Part shown: piece after piece, positions 9,424-18,081 of the stretch | How positions within the stretch are numbered: the first letter of the stretch is position 1 | How the letters are laid out: each line of letters begins with the position of its first letter | DNA from: Symploca sp. SIO1C2 | GTDB taxonomy: Bacteria > Cyanobacteriota > Cyanobacteriia > Cyanobacteriales > Coleofasciculaceae | NCBI GenBank assembly: GCA_010672925.1 | Contig: JAAHFP010000002.1 | Coordinates: 553,244-617,243 of the forward strand | DNA length: 64,000 nucleotides | Direction of reading: 5' to 3' | The notes under the pieces: generated by a model | What the model saw: the letters and a program-made list of their open reading frames with translations, nothing else | What the model was told of the DNA's origin: nothing | Database searches by the model: none | Translations under genes and position numbers: made by a program

Positions 9424-10371
9424 GTGGCACAGTTTCAGATCGAGTGTGTAGAGTCTAAAATACTAAACAACAACAGTCAATATAGCAGATTTGTCCTGGA
9501 GCCTCTCGAACGTGGTCAAGGTACAACGGTTGGTAACGCTCTGAGACGGATTTTACTGGCTAACCTGGAAGGCGCAGCCGTGACAGCAGTAAGAATTGCT
9601 GGAGTAACTCACGAATTTGCCACAATTCAAGGAGTCAGAGAAGATGTCCTAGAAATTATGCTTAACCTCAAGGAGGTCATTCTCAAAAGCCATACTTCTC
9701 AGCCTCAAATTGGTCGAGTGATGATTACTGGACCTAGTACCGTAAGGGCAGCTCAGTTTGATTTGCCCTCGGAAGTGGAAATTGTTGACCCAGGTCAATA
9801 CATTGCCACCTTGGCAGAGGGAGCCAAGCTGGAAATGGAATTTCGCATTGAAAAGGGACAGGGGTATCGAGCTGTAGAGCGGGGTCGTGATGACGGGATT
9901 GCAGTAGACTTTCTACAGATTGATGCGGTGTTTATGCCAGTGAAAAAGGTAAATTACACCGTTGAAAATGTCCGTGCTGACGGCTCCTTAGAAAAAGACC
10001 GGTTGCTCTTAGATATCTGGACAAATGGTAGTCTCAGTGCTCAGGAAGCTTTGAGTAGAGCTGCCAGTATGTTAGTAGATTTGTTCAATCCCCTCAAAGA
10101 TATCAATGTTAAACCTCCTGAGGAACCGGGGGACATTCCACAAGATCCAACTAGCCAAATACCCATTGAAGAATTGCAGCTTTCAGTGCGAGCTTACAAT
10201 TGTCTAAAGCGAGCACAAATTAACTCCGTTGCTGACTTACTAGATTATAGCCAGGAAGACCTCTTGGAAATCAAAAACTTTGGTCAAAAGTCAGCCGAAG
10301 AAGTGATTGAAGCCTTGCAGCGACGTTTGGGGATCACATTACCCCAAGAAAAATCGGCAAAAACTGGCTGA
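9424..10371 (+). CDS. rpoA: RNA polymerase subunit alpha
   Basis: The alpha subunit (315 aa from this start) dimerises to nucleate RNA polymerase assembly. The N-terminal domain has LEPLERGQGTTVGNALRRILL; a linker at about residues 230-245 leads to the C-terminal domain with helix-hairpin-helix (SVADLLDYSQEDLLEIKNFGQKS), which binds UP elements and activators. The GTG at 9424 is chosen because GGGAGG at 9411-9416 lies 7 bases upstream and the protein then begins VAQFQIECVES as in relatives. An ATG at 9403 would add seven residues. Confidence 0.96.
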   Translation: MAQFQIECVESKILNNNSQYSRFVLEPLERGQGTTVGNALRRILLANLEGAAVTAVRIAGVTHEFATIQGVREDVLEIMLNLKEVILKSHTSQPQIGRVMITGPSTVRAAQFDLPSEVEIVDPGQYIATLAEGAKLEMEFRIEKGQGYRAVERGRDDGIAVDFLQIDAVFMPVKKVNYTVENVRADGSLEKDRLLLDIWTNGSLSAQEALSRAASMLVDLFNPLKDINVKPPEEPGDIPQDPTSQIPIEELQLSVRAYNCLKRAQINSVADLLDYSQEDLLEIKNFGQKSAEEVIEALQRRLGITLPQEKSAKTG

Positions 10372-10402
10372 GGGAATGGGGAATGGGGAATGGGGAATGG
10401 GT
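10372..10402. repeat. GGGGAAT tandem repeat between rpoA and rplQ
   Basis: About four copies of a 7-base unit GGGGAAT, beginning right after the rpoA stop codon. Related units are found at 55168-55190. It belongs to the short tandem repeat class of cyanobacterial spacers. Confidence 0.85.
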
Positions 10403-10473
10403 GAAAATCTAGCTAATTCTTTGGCTATCTTCTCCCGCTAATATTTTTTCTGAGATTGTAGAGGAAGAAAACA

Positions 10474-10824
10474 ATGCGTCACCGTTGTCGTGTGCCACAA
10501 CTCGGAAAGCCTGCGGATCAACGTCGTGCTTTACTGAGAAATCTAGCCACTGAAGTAATTCGTCACGGTAGAATTACCACTACCAAAGTGCGAGCCAAAG
10601 CAGTGCAATCGGAAGTCGAAAGAATGATTACCTTAGCCAAAAATGGCTCCTTAGCCTCACGGCGTCGGGCAATGGGTTATCTCTACGACAAGCAGTTAGT
10701 TCACTCCTTATTTGAAGGAGTCGGCGAACGTTATAGCGATCGCAACGGCGGATATACTCGTATCCTAAGAACTGTCAGGCGTCGTGGTGATAATGCTGAA
10801 ATGGCAATAATTGAACTGGTTTGA
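10474..10824 (+). CDS. rplQ: 50S ribosomal protein bL17
   Basis: bL17 (116 aa) is a large-subunit protein near the tunnel exit. It begins [20 protein letters not shown], with [19 protein letters not shown] and the end [25 protein letters not shown]. Length and start are normal. The truA start lies 33 bases after the stop. Confidence 0.98.
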   Translation: MRHRCRVPQLGKPADQRRALLRNLATEVIRHGRITTTKVRAKAVQSEVERMITLAKNGSLASRRRAMGYLYDKQLVHSLFEGVGERYSDRNGGYTRILRTVRRRGDNAEMAIIELV

Positions 10825-10856
10825 GAGGAGGCAGTCCCTCCTTCTCCCACAGGGAA

Positions 10857-11699
10857 ATGACCAATTACAAACAACCAATAAACAACCATCAATCGCGAGT
10901 TGCCCTGGTTATTCAATACCTAGGCACTCATTTTTATGGTTGGCAGCGGCAACCTCACCATCGCAGTGTACAGGAGGAAATTGAAAAAGTTCTTTCTCAG
11001 GTGCACCAAAAACCGGTGACTTTATACGGTGCTGGTAGAACAGATACCGGTGTCCATGCTGCTGCCCAAGTTGCCCATTTTAATACAAATCTTCCTATTC
11101 CAGCTCATCGTTGGGCTGCTCTGCTCAATAGTAGGCTACCAGACGATATACTAATAAGGGCGACTGCGCCAGTGTCATCAGATTGGCATTCTCGTTTTTC
11201 CGCTACTTGGCGTCGCTATCGATATACGATCTATACCGATGCCTTGCCTAACTTATTTGTGCGGCCTTTTAGTTGGCATTATTATCAAGCTCCACTAAAT
11301 GAATCCCTAATTCAGGAGGCTTTACAACCACTAATTGGTAAGCACCACCTAGCAGCATTTCATCGGGCAAATTCGGGGAGAACCCATTCCTGGGTAGATG
11401 TCATGGTGGCAGAATGTTACCGCAAAGAACCGTTTATTCATATAGAAATTCAAGCCAATGGATTTTTGTACGGTATGGTACGGCTCTTGGTAGGAATGCT
11501 GGTAAAAGTAGGAAGAGGAAAACTAAGTCCCCAAGACTTTACTGACATCTGGGTTAATCAACAACGGGAAGAAGTAAAGTATGCTGCGCCAGCAAGGGGT
11601 TTGTGTTTGTTAAGGGTAGGCTATCCAGACTCTCCCTTTCCTCCAGAAATCTGGTTTGATACTCAACCCAAGTTTCTCTTGCCCACCAGAATTGCTTAG
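10857..11699 (+). CDS. truA: tRNA pseudouridine(38-40) synthase
   Basis: TruA (280 aa from this start) makes pseudouridine in the tRNA anticodon stem-loop. The motif GAGRTDTGVHA carries the catalytic Asp, residue 63, and ANGFLYGMVRLLVGMLVKVGRG is the conserved C-terminal part. The ATG at 10857 gives the expected N-terminus shortly before ALVIQYLGTHFYGWQ. The longest frame starts with TTG at 10821 overlapping the rplQ stop, which is less likely. Placed between rplQ and rplM, as in many cyanobacteria. Confidence 0.95.
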   Translation: MTNYKQPINNHQSRVALVIQYLGTHFYGWQRQPHHRSVQEEIEKVLSQVHQKPVTLYGAGRTDTGVHAAAQVAHFNTNLPIPAHRWAALLNSRLPDDILIRATAPVSSDWHSRFSATWRRYRYTIYTDALPNLFVRPFSWHYYQAPLNESLIQEALQPLIGKHHLAAFHRANSGRTHSWVDVMVAECYRKEPFIHIEIQANGFLYGMVRLLVGMLVKVGRGKLSPQDFTDIWVNQQREEVKYAAPARGLCLLRVGYPDSPFPPEIWFDTQPKFLLPTRIA

Positions 11700-11753
11700 G
11701 GATGTGATTTTTATTCTTCTTCAATAAGAGCCCAATTAACCACTAAAAACATC

Positions 11754-12203
11754 ATGGAAAAAACCTACTTACCTCCTCAAAACCTAGAAAAAAATTGGTA
11801 TCTTGTAGACGCAGCTGACATGCGTTTAGGAAGACTAGCCAGTGAGATTGCCATGGTTCTTAGGGGAAAAAAGAAACCAACCTATACCCCCCACATGGAT
11901 ACCGGCGACTTCGTAATTGTCATTAATGCCGAAAAAGTAGTTGTTACTGGCAAAAAAAGCGATCAAAAACTCTACCGCCGCCATTCAGGTCGTCCCGGTG
12001 GAATGAAAACAGAAACCTTCGCTAAATTGCAAGCCCGTATACCGGAAAGGATTATTGAAAAAGCGGTTAAGGGAATGCTACCCAAAAATTCTCTGGGTCG
12101 CAAACTGTTTACCAAACTCAAAGTTTATGCTGGGGACAGTCATCCCCATCAAGCGCAAAAACCCCAAGTATTAACCATTGAAACAATTCCAGGAGCAAAC
12201 TAA
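11754..12203 (+). CDS. rplM: 50S ribosomal protein uL13
   Basis: uL13 (149 aa) is an early assembly protein of the large subunit. Key parts are [37 protein letters not shown] and [13 protein letters not shown]. Its stop codon shares one base with the ATG of rpsI (TAATG), so the two are translationally coupled. Confidence 0.98.
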   Translation: MEKTYLPPQNLEKNWYLVDAADMRLGRLASEIAMVLRGKKKPTYTPHMDTGDFVIVINAEKVVVTGKKSDQKLYRRHSGRPGGMKTETFAKLQARIPERIIEKAVKGMLPKNSLGRKLFTKLKVYAGDSHPHQAQKPQVLTIETIPGAN

Positions 12204-12616
12204 TGCAAGCAGAAGAATTAGCAGGTCAAGCAGTATACTGGGGCACAGGTCGTCGTAAATCTTCCGTAGCCAGGGTGCGTTTAGTTCCCGGTACGGGTGA
12301 ACTGATTGTCAATGGACGTCCAGGAGACTCTTACTTTAACTACAACCCAAGTTACATAACCTCAGCCAAAGCCCCACTAGAAACCCTAGGGTTGGAAAAT
12401 GATTACGATATCTTGGTGAAGGCTCACGGTGGTGGTTTAACTGGACAATCTGACTCAATCCGTTTAGGAATTGCTAGAGCTTTGTGTGACTTAGACCCGG
12501 AAAACCGTTCACCCCTAAAAATAGAAGGTTACTTGACTCGTGACCCCCGCTCCAAAGAGCGTAAGAAGTACGGTTTGAAGAAAGCCCGTAAAGCTCCACA
12601 ATACTCGAAGCGGTAA
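12203..12616 (+). CDS. rpsI: 30S ribosomal protein uS9
   Basis: uS9 (137 aa) reaches the P-site tRNA with its C-terminal tail. It has the family start [39 protein letters not shown] and the end [17 protein letters not shown], with the terminal Lys-Arg that touches tRNA. Start overlaps the rplM stop. Confidence 0.98.
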   Translation: MQAEELAGQAVYWGTGRRKSSVARVRLVPGTGELIVNGRPGDSYFNYNPSYITSAKAPLETLGLENDYDILVKAHGGGLTGQSDSIRLGIARALCDLDPENRSPLKIEGYLTRDPRSKERKKYGLKKARKAPQYSKR

Positions 12617-12739
12617 ACATCAAATCATTGATTGTTGGTCATTGGTCACCGGTAATTAATACAATAATAATTACTAGGAACTGAGCACCAACACTCTGAC
12701 TGTTTAACTCAAAAAAATCTCAAAACTTTAGGAGTAACT

Positions 12740-12979
12740 ATGCCAAAAGCTGATATTCATCCAGAATGGTATCCAGAAGCCAAAGTCTATTGTAACGGTG
12801 AAGTAGTAATGACTGTTGGTTCTACTAAACCAGAAATCAACGTAGATGTTTGGTCTGGAAACCATCCCTTCTATACAGGAACCCAAAAGCTGATAGACAC
12901 CGAAGGTCGAGTAGAACGCTTTATGCGGAAATACGGCATGTTTGATACGGAAGATAGCTCTGATTCCACAGAAAAATAG
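12740..12979 (+). CDS. rpmE: 50S ribosomal protein bL31
   Basis: bL31 (79 aa) links the two subunits. The body NGEVVMTVGSTKPEINVDVW and HPFYTGTQKLIDTEGRVERF is that of the family. It has one Cys only (Cys18) and no CxxC pair, so it is the zinc-free form. An AGGAG sequence precedes the ATG. The C-terminus is Asp/Ser-rich. Confidence 0.97.
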   Translation: MPKADIHPEWYPEAKVYCNGEVVMTVGSTKPEINVDVWSGNHPFYTGTQKLIDTEGRVERFMRKYGMFDTEDSSDSTEK

Positions 12980-13042
12980 CTCAGCAATCAACCCGATCAA
13001 TCGACCTTTTTGAGCTGTTTTGATGGAGCGATCGCATGAGTC

Positions 13043-14146
13043 ATGGCTGAAACTTACCTACTGGAGAAACTACAATCTGTTGAGCAAACTTTCAATGAAT
13101 TAACGCGCCGTCTGGCGGATCCAGATATTGCTACAAACCCGAATGAGTTACAACGGGTAGCAAAAGCGCGTTCTTCTTTAGAAGAAGTGGTCAACACCTA
13201 CGATACCTGGAAAGCAACCCAAGAAGAATTAGAAGGGGCGCGAATTATTCTTAAAGAATCGGGTAGCGATCCAGAGATGCAAGAAATGGCAGCACTGGAA
13301 GTTGAGGAGCTTCAAGCGGAGACAGAGCAACTGGAAAAACGCCTCAAGATCCTGCTATTACCCCGTGACCCGAATGATGAGAAAAACATTATGTTAGAAA
13401 TTCGGGCAGGTACTGGTGGTGATGAGGCGAGTATCTGGGCTGGTGACTTAGTGCGTATGTACTCCCGCTATGCCGAAGGTCAGAATTGGCGGGTTAAATT
13501 ATTAAGTGAGTCCCTGGCAGATATGGGGGGATTTAAAGAGGCGATTCTGGAAATTCAGGGAGACCAAGTTTACAGTAAGCTGAAGTTTGAAGCTGGAGTT
13601 CATCGGGTACAACGAGTACCGGTAACTGAAGCAGGGGGAAGAGTCCACACTTCAACGGCAACGGTAGCAGTGATGCCGGAAGTTGATGATGTGGAAGTAG
13701 AGATTGACGCCAAGGATTTGGAAATTTCTACGGCACGTTCTGGTGGTGCTGGTGGACAAAACGTCAACAAGGTAGAAACAGCAGTTGACTTGTTCCATAA
13801 GCCTACAGGTATTCGGATTTTCTGTACAGAAGAGCGCTCTCAACTGCAAAACCGAGAACGAGCTATGCAAATTCTCCGTGCTAAACTTTACGAGCTTAAG
13901 CTCCAAGAGCAACAAGATGCTGTAACTTCCATGCGGCGATCGCAAGTTGGTACAGGTTCCCGCTCAGAGAAAATCCGCACTTACAACTATAAGGACAATC
14001 GGGTTACCGATCACCGTCTAAGTCAGAATTATTCTCTTAATCCTGTACTTGAGGGTGATATAGAACATATCATTCAAGCTTGTATTAGTCAAGATCAGCA
14101 AGAACGTTTAGAAGATTTGGCAGCTTCTACTGTTAGCGCCAACTGA
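13043..14146 (+). CDS. prfA: Peptide chain release factor 1
   Basis: RF1 (367 aa) reads UAA and UAG and hydrolyses peptidyl-tRNA. The catalytic GGQ is at residues 237-239 inside [11 protein letters not shown], and the codon-recognition PxT motif (Pro-Val-Thr) at 193-195 marks RF1 rather than RF2. The coiled N-terminal domain precedes it. The length is normal. It ends the housekeeping run; a HIP1 octamer lies just before the start. Confidence 0.98.
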   Translation: MAETYLLEKLQSVEQTFNELTRRLADPDIATNPNELQRVAKARSSLEEVVNTYDTWKATQEELEGARIILKESGSDPEMQEMAALEVEELQAETEQLEKRLKILLLPRDPNDEKNIMLEIRAGTGGDEASIWAGDLVRMYSRYAEGQNWRVKLLSESLADMGGFKEAILEIQGDQVYSKLKFEAGVHRVQRVPVTEAGGRVHTSTATVAVMPEVDDVEVEIDAKDLEISTARSGGAGGQNVNKVETAVDLFHKPTGIRIFCTEERSQLQNRERAMQILRAKLYELKLQEQQDAVTSMRRSQVGTGSRSEKIRTYNYKDNRVTDHRLSQNYSLNPVLEGDIEHIIQACISQDQQERLEDLAASTVSAN

Positions 14147-14179
14147 TGTTACAAGACATCTCCAGGAGCTCCGATTTGG

Positions 14180-14194
14180 TATACTTGAATGTAT
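14180..14194 (+). promoter_or_regulatory. Possible operator over a -10 box before the toxin gene
   Basis: TATACT at 14180-14185 could be a -10 element; ATAC (14181-14184) and GTAT (14191-14194) form a short inverted repeat around it. Toxin-antitoxin operons of this family are commonly repressed by HigA bound at such palindromes. No good -35 box is visible, so the call is tentative. Confidence 0.3.
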
Positions 14195-14205
14195 CATGCT
14201 AAGGC

Positions 14206-14535
14206 ATGGAAATAATCTTTAGCAACAGCAAACTTCAAAAACTTTGTGAACAGAATGGGGTAGCCCAAAAGAAATTGGGACAAGCATGTGCTCGTAAACT
14301 ACAAGCACGTCTTTCAGACCTTCTTGTTGCAAGGTCAGTCCGGGAGCTAGTTGCAGGGCGACCACATCCTTTGACGGGGGATAGAGCTGGACAGTTTGCT
14401 GTAGACCTAGAGAGTGCAAAACGCCTTGTTTTTGAGCCTGCTAATGTTCCTGTCCCCTACAATGAAGATGGAAGCATCGATTGGTCAAGGGTTACTTACG
14501 TCTGCATCGTTTTTATTGGCGACTATCATGACTGA
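14206..14535 (+). CDS. HigB-like toxin of a type II toxin-antitoxin pair
   Basis: A 109-residue protein resembling HigB/RelE-type mRNA interferases (also annotated killer suppression-type proteins). Seen: N-terminal MEIIFSNSKLQKLCEQ, a basic helical region with RKLQARLSDLLVA, the stretch GRPHPLTGDRAGQFAVDLESAKRLVFEP broken over residues 50-77, and an end with VCIVFIGDYHD. The antitoxin frame begins before its stop, the toxin-first order of higBA. Activity has not been inferred beyond family likeness. Confidence 0.8.
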   Translation: MEIIFSNSKLQKLCEQNGVAQKKLGQACARKLQARLSDLLVARSVRELVAGRPHPLTGDRAGQFAVDLESAKRLVFEPANVPVPYNEDGSIDWSRVTYVCIVFIGDYHD

Positions 14536-14824
14536 ACTAACACACCCCTTTACTCCAGATTGGGTTTCCCCTCCTGGCGATACAATTGCCGATTTGCTGG
14601 AGGAGCGCGACTGGACACAGGCTCAATTAGCAGAGCATCTAGGGTACACGAAAAAATATATAAGCCAACTCATCAGTGGCAAAGCACCGATTGGCGAGGA
14701 GACTGCTCTCAAATTGGAACGAGTTTTAGGCAGTACAGCAGGGTTTTGGCTCAATCGAGAAGCCCTCTACCGCACTCAGCTTGCCAAAATCGAAAGTTCA
14801 ATTACTTCAAGCACTGCTCCATAG
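14528..14824 (+). CDS. HigA-like antitoxin, XRE helix-turn-helix
   Basis: A 98-residue antitoxin with an XRE helix-turn-helix (WTQAQLAEHLGYTKKYISQLISGKAPI, residues 25-50 or so) and the family stretch LERVLGSTAGFWLNREALYR. It overlaps the toxin by 8 bases, so the pair is coupled. The ATG at 14528 is chosen over an upstream ATG at 14414, which lies inside the toxin gene. The sequence is closest to the long HigA form that carries an extra C-terminal domain; here the reading stops early, and the next frame continues with a family-like tail (see findings). Confidence 0.85.
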   Translation: MTELTHPFTPDWVSPPGDTIADLLEERDWTQAQLAEHLGYTKKYISQLISGKAPIGEETALKLERVLGSTAGFWLNREALYRTQLAKIESSITSSTAP

Positions 14825-14882
14825 GCTCAACATCGGGTTGCCTACAGCTGAGCTAACTCACGAGTAATGTTCACATATTTAT

Positions 14883-14907
14883 TGTGGAACTGGCATCTTG
14901 CCAGTTA
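14883..14907. repeat. Palindromic repeat, copy 1
   Basis: A 25-base repeat TGTGGAACTGGCATCTTGCC plus AGTTA, identical to that at 15421-15445. Its core is a perfect hairpin, AACTGGCA-TCT-TGCCAGTT. Such hairpins are scattered in cyanobacterial genomes. It lies between the antitoxin gene and the PEP-CTERM gene. Confidence 0.85.
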
Positions 14908-15147
14908 CTAAATTAGCAATATTATTAAGCACCTACACAGAATTAATTGCCTACTCCCAATCTCTGTAACCCTTGCATCGTAAAATTTTTAGCTTTCGAG
15001 AATGTTCAATTATTTTTGTGCACCTGCTTATTGAATTAAGATTGAGACAGGCTAGAAGCTTGTTCGACCAATTCTAAATTTGGCTTTCTAAACAGCAAAA
15101 ATGTCATTGTGGGTGAGCTCGACTCCAATTAGCTGCTACCAATGCAA

Positions 15148-15285
15148 GCGATCGCTTCATAATATAACGATACCACCGGTGCATTATTCTTCGCTCCTGA
15201 TGGTACAGCTACTTTGGCACAAGTGCAGTTTGCACAACTCTCGATTGGATTAGCTCTCACTTACTGTGACATTTTTGTTGTCTAG
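15148..15285 (+). pseudogene. 3' remnant of an RTX-type calcium-binding protein gene
   Basis: Frame 15163-15285 reads YNDTTGALFFAPDG then TATLAQVQFAQLSIGLALT and ends IFVV-stop. This matches the C-terminal tail seen in cyanobacterial hemolysin-type calcium-binding repeat proteins (pattern TGALFFDxDG, QFAxL, FVV). Just upstream, one base out of frame, SDRFII continues the same pattern, so a frameshift is present. No nonapeptide repeats remain. The rest of 14868-15469 shows no gene. Confidence 0.55.
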
Positions 15286-15293
15286 TAGGATGT

Positions 15294-15402
15294 AATATCA
15301 AATCCGGTTTAAAGAGTGTCCCTATCTTAAAGAAAGAAGTTCATCCAAAAGCTGATTTAACGGATTCTGGAAAGGCTACTGTATAAATCGGATTTGGTAT
15401 GA
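15294..15402. mobile_element. MITE-like element with 17-base inverted ends
   Basis: About 109 bases bounded by ATATCAAATCCGGTTTA at the left and TAAATCGGATTTGGTAT at the right, which match as inverted repeats at 15 of 17 positions. It contains no reading frame. It lies directly after the RTX gene remnant. Confidence 0.6.
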
Positions 15403-15420
15403 GAAGCTAACTTTGACTCT

Positions 15421-15445
15421 TGTGGAACTGGCATCTTGCCAGTTA
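15421..15445. repeat. Palindromic repeat, copy 2
   Basis: Second copy of the 25-base palindromic repeat found at 14883-14907, here 25 bases before the 3' end of the minus-strand PEP-CTERM gene. The perfect hairpin could act as a terminator-like structure for that gene, though no U-run follows. Confidence 0.85.
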
Positions 15446-15469
15446 AGCAAGAGGTATAGTACTGAGAAG

Positions 15470-16282
15470 TTAGCTTTGATTTTTACTTCTTGAATTAACA
15501 CCCAATATACCTAAGGTTAATAAACCTAAAACAAAAGATGGTTCAGGGATATCTGTAGTAGCTGGTAAGAAAGGGGAGAAGTTATTAAAAGCAAAACCAG
15601 CTGGAGCCTGTCCTATAGAAGAAATACGAATGGCATGAATATCTGCCACATCGCGGTCAAAAGACCATAACCAAGGCAACCCATCTAGAGTATTGGGATT
15701 AGCAGGAGGTATCCCTCTGGGACTGATAATGGTATCTACAACATTATTGGCATCTAAACCTGATGCATAATCTTGACCCAGTGCTTCTATTTTCCACCAT
15801 TCATCATGTAAATGAGGATTGAGGGGAGATCCATCTATATCCCAAATTTCGCCACTAGCTCCAGCCACAGGATCAGAATAATTGATAATTAAATTGAGGG
15901 CTTTGTTGTTTCTGAAGTCTAGACTCTTGAGAAAGAATTGACCAAGTTGCTCTTCAAATCCAGGTTTAGCAGTATCTGTTTTTATGTCCGATCCTACCAA
16001 TGTTACGAATGTAGCCTGATCACCAGGGTAAGTTCCTGTCTGCTCCAGAATGGGAAAAGCTCCAGGATCTGTGAAACCATCACCATCAGTATCTAAACCG
16101 AAAGTGACGCCAAAAGTTGAAGCAAATTGATCGCTGATTTCCAGTTCATCCTGCGGCATATAACCGGGAACATCAAGATCCACTTCAAAGGTAATAGTAG
16201 ATGCTTGTACTGGCTTATAGTTGACCATCACCCATGCCAAACCTACAACCATACTGGTAGCTACAACCCTAATTTTCATCTT
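15470..16282 (-). CDS. Secreted PEP-CTERM protein
   Basis: A 270-residue exported protein of unknown role. The N-terminus has a signal peptide (RVVATSMVVGLAWVMVNY, cleavage probably near VQAS). The C-terminus is a PEP-CTERM sorting signal: PEP in DIPEPSF, a hydrophobic segment (VLGLLTLGILGV) and a basic end (NSRSK). The middle holds an acidic DTDGDGFTD stretch that could bind calcium. PEP-CTERM proteins are processed by exosortase and tend to be found with EPS loci; no exosortase lies in the window. Start set at the ATG with GGAG upstream; another ATG 15 bases earlier is possible. Confidence 0.8.
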   Translation of the reverse strand, partial: KMKIRVVATSMVVGLAWVMVNYKPVQASTITFEVDLDVPGYMPQDELEISDQFASTFGVTFGLDTDGDGFTDPGAFPILEQTGTYPGDQATFVTLVGSDIKTDTAKPGFEEQLGQFFLKSLDFRNNKALNLIINYSDPVAGASGEIWDIDGSPLNPHLHDEWWKIEALGQDYASGLDANNVVDTIISPRGIPPANPNTLDGLPWLWSFDRDVADIHAIRISSIGQAPAGFAFNNFSPFLPATTDIPEPSFVLGLLTLGILGVNSRSKNQS

Positions 16283-16397
16283 TTCTTGTCTCCACAATCC
16301 AATAATTAAACGGAGTATTTTTTGCTCTATAGGTAAATTGGGAGCAGGAAAGCAACTTTATGCACAATCGGCAATGTTGGTTACAAAACTTAATAGT

Positions 16398-16521
16398 AGA
16401 TGTCTGACTTCTTTAATATGGCAAAAGGCAGAGGTCAGAAGGGAAGAGGTTGACAGGTAAAGGTTTGCTGCATAAGGCAATTGTCCTAACCGCCTTGGCG
16501 ATTGCTATAAGTCAGACATCT
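16398..16521. mobile_element. MITE-like element with 13-base perfect inverted ends
   Basis: AGATGTCTGACTT at 16398-16410 and its exact reverse complement at 16509-16521 bound a 124-base noncoding element. Inside is GGTAAAGGTTTGCTGCAT, also found at 28783-28800, so parts of this element are dispersed. Confidence 0.65.
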
Positions 16522-16537
16522 CGATTGTTCGCGATTA

Positions 16538-16672
16538 CCTACGACACGGGTGAGCGAAAAAAAGGGTGGGGAGCAGAGGAGCGGAGGAGTTGGGGAAGAA
16601 GAGAGAACTGATAATTTTTGGATATAAAGCTCAAGAAATCCCACCCAAAATTTCGTTCACCCCTACGACACC
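16538..16672. mobile_element. MITE-like inverted-repeat element
   Basis: ACACGGGTGAGCGAAA near the left and TTTCGTTCACCC near the right, with CCCACCC/GGGTGGG just inside, form imperfect inverted ends around a purine-rich centre. No product is encoded. From here to 17168 I see only a weak minus-strand frame (16781-17014) with no recognisable family. Confidence 0.45.
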
Positions 16673-17168
16673 AGCTTGCACGATTGCAGATAATCACATC
16701 CAGTAGGGGGTTGGGCGTAGCATTCGGATAGGTAGGGCTTGTTGAATAAGTGTGGAAGCATTGCCACACAAGGCTTTTAATCAATTTTCAACAGAAGTAA
16801 GTGCAAGGAGATTGAACCCACCGATACAATTTCCTTGCACTTTAGGTTGAGAATCACTGGTTAAATTACGAATATGAGGTAAAAATAAGTAGATTTTTAA
16901 GCAGTAATTTTGCCTATCCTCATTCCCTGAAGCGGCAACAGTGGTTCCACTTAGGACTAAAGAGGTAGTCCTCAAGAATTTCCCCAACCAATGTTGCCAG
17001 TTCCCAGTTTTCATCCAATACTCCTCTCAACAGTAAGTACTTATTAGTTTCCGTAGTCAGACTGAAGGCAAGGATTTAATGCTCTTCATATTTATTATTT
17101 GGGGAGAGGTTAGTGACTATTATGCAAGTAAGCCAGAAGTCGTAATATTTCGCAACGCTTTTTCTTCG

Positions 17169-17257
17169 TTGCCTATTCCCTATTACCTATTCCCTATTCC
17201 CTATTACCTACTCTCTAATTACTATTGCCTGTTGCCTGTTGCCTGTTCCCTAGTTCC
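17169..17257. repeat. Tandem 7-mer repeats CCTATTC / CCTGTTG
   Basis: Roughly a dozen imperfect 7-base units, first of the CCTATTC and CCTATTA kinds, then GCCTGTT. The same style occurs at 33369-33415. They mark the end of the decayed zone before the EPS leader. Confidence 0.85.
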
Positions 17258-17334
17258 TCGATAGTGAGTGACTGGTGGTAACCGATTTAGTTTTTTTGTG
17301 GGTCAAATAAAACTAAAGAATAATCTAGTCATAA

Positions 17335-17693
17335 ATTAGAGAAAATATTTTGCTTAGAAAAAAAATAGACCTATCCAAAGTAGTATGACAGGTAAGACAT
17401 TGTTACATTACATTGAATTAATGATTACCTCTCAATCAAGTGAAATTACGTAGAATAACTTGCTTATAAATTAAAAACAGGTTATTGAACTGTCCTAGGA
17501 TACAGCACTAAAGTCATCTACACTAATAGTGCTTCTACCTTGAAGCTAGCTAGACTTACTTAAATTTTCAGGGTTTTCTCTAGAGTAGGGAAATAAGTTT
17601 AGCTAATCAGAAAAATAACTAGTAAAAATTTGTCCATATTTTTGCTTAATTGCTGTCAATTTATAATTTACTGACTAAAAATAATCTTTTCTT
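17335..17693 (+). promoter_or_regulatory. EPS leader, copy A
   Basis: First copy of a long AT-rich leader shared with 17855-18081 and 34618-35170. Block 1 (17341-17436) has ATTTTGCT, CCTATCC, GTATGACA, AGACAT, TTGAATTAAT and TTACCTCTCAAT. Block 2 (17483-17600) has TTGAACTGTCCTAGG, AATAGTGCTTCTACC, GCTAGC and TTTTCAGGG. Block 3 (17634-17660) is CATATTTTTGCTTAATTGCTGTCAA in part. It ends directly at an ATGAAAAAG that opens a broken frame. Its role is inferred from its position only. Confidence 0.6.
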
Positions 17694-17812
17694 ATGAAAA
17701 AGCCCACAATCTACACCATTGGATGCCAGCAGTGGCGAGCTGGATAATTTATCTTGGCTACTCCTAAAAAAAGAAAAATATCAAGTCAAACTGTTACAGG
17801 CTAGAGAAAAGT
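17694..17812 (+). pseudogene. Decayed reading frame after leader copy A
   Basis: ATGAAAAAG at 17694, in the same setting as the true gene start at 18082, opens a frame of 17 codons (MKKPTIYTIGCQQWRAG) that stops at 17747. In another frame the sequence continues GELDNLSWLLLKKEKYQV and stops near 17812. It looks like the beginning of a lost gene with a frameshift and a large deletion. The family cannot be named. Confidence 0.45.
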
Positions 17813-17854
17813 AATTTATAGACTAAAATCCATGTTTTTTATTTTGTAAGTCAT

Positions 17855-18081
17855 AAACCATAGAAAATATTCTGCTAAGGAAAAAACATGCCTACCCAGA
17901 GTCGTATGACATGCAAGACATAGTTGAACTATATTGTAATGAATGACTTAAACTTTTCAGAGTTTTCTTCACCAAGAAGAAACAGATTTTCCTGTCAACT
18001 AAACAGCTAATAGCTATTCGTCATATTTTTGCTTAATTGCTGTCAACTTATATGCAATCTCAATCAAATTAATACTTTCTC
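17855..18081 (+). promoter_or_regulatory. EPS leader, copy B, before the 18082 gene
   Basis: Second, shorter copy of the leader. Block 1 (17862-17945) repeats GAAAATATT, TGCT, GCCTACCCA, GTATGACATG, AGACATAGTT and TATATTG. Block 2 is reduced to TTTTCAGAGTTTTC at 17954-17967. Block 3 (18021-18050) has TCATATTTTTGCTTAATTGC then TGTCAA, the same as copy A. The glycosyltransferase ATG follows at 18082. A promoter or an antitermination-type element is plausible. Confidence 0.6.

Noticed and set aside
14414-14527. Upstream extension of the antitoxin frame to an ATG at 14414
   Set aside because: It lies wholly inside the toxin gene, and the normal antitoxin start is at 14528.
16781-17014. A 77-codon minus-strand frame in the decayed zone
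   Set aside because: No known motif could be recognised. It might be a transposase relic, but nothing in it supports that, so no gene is called.
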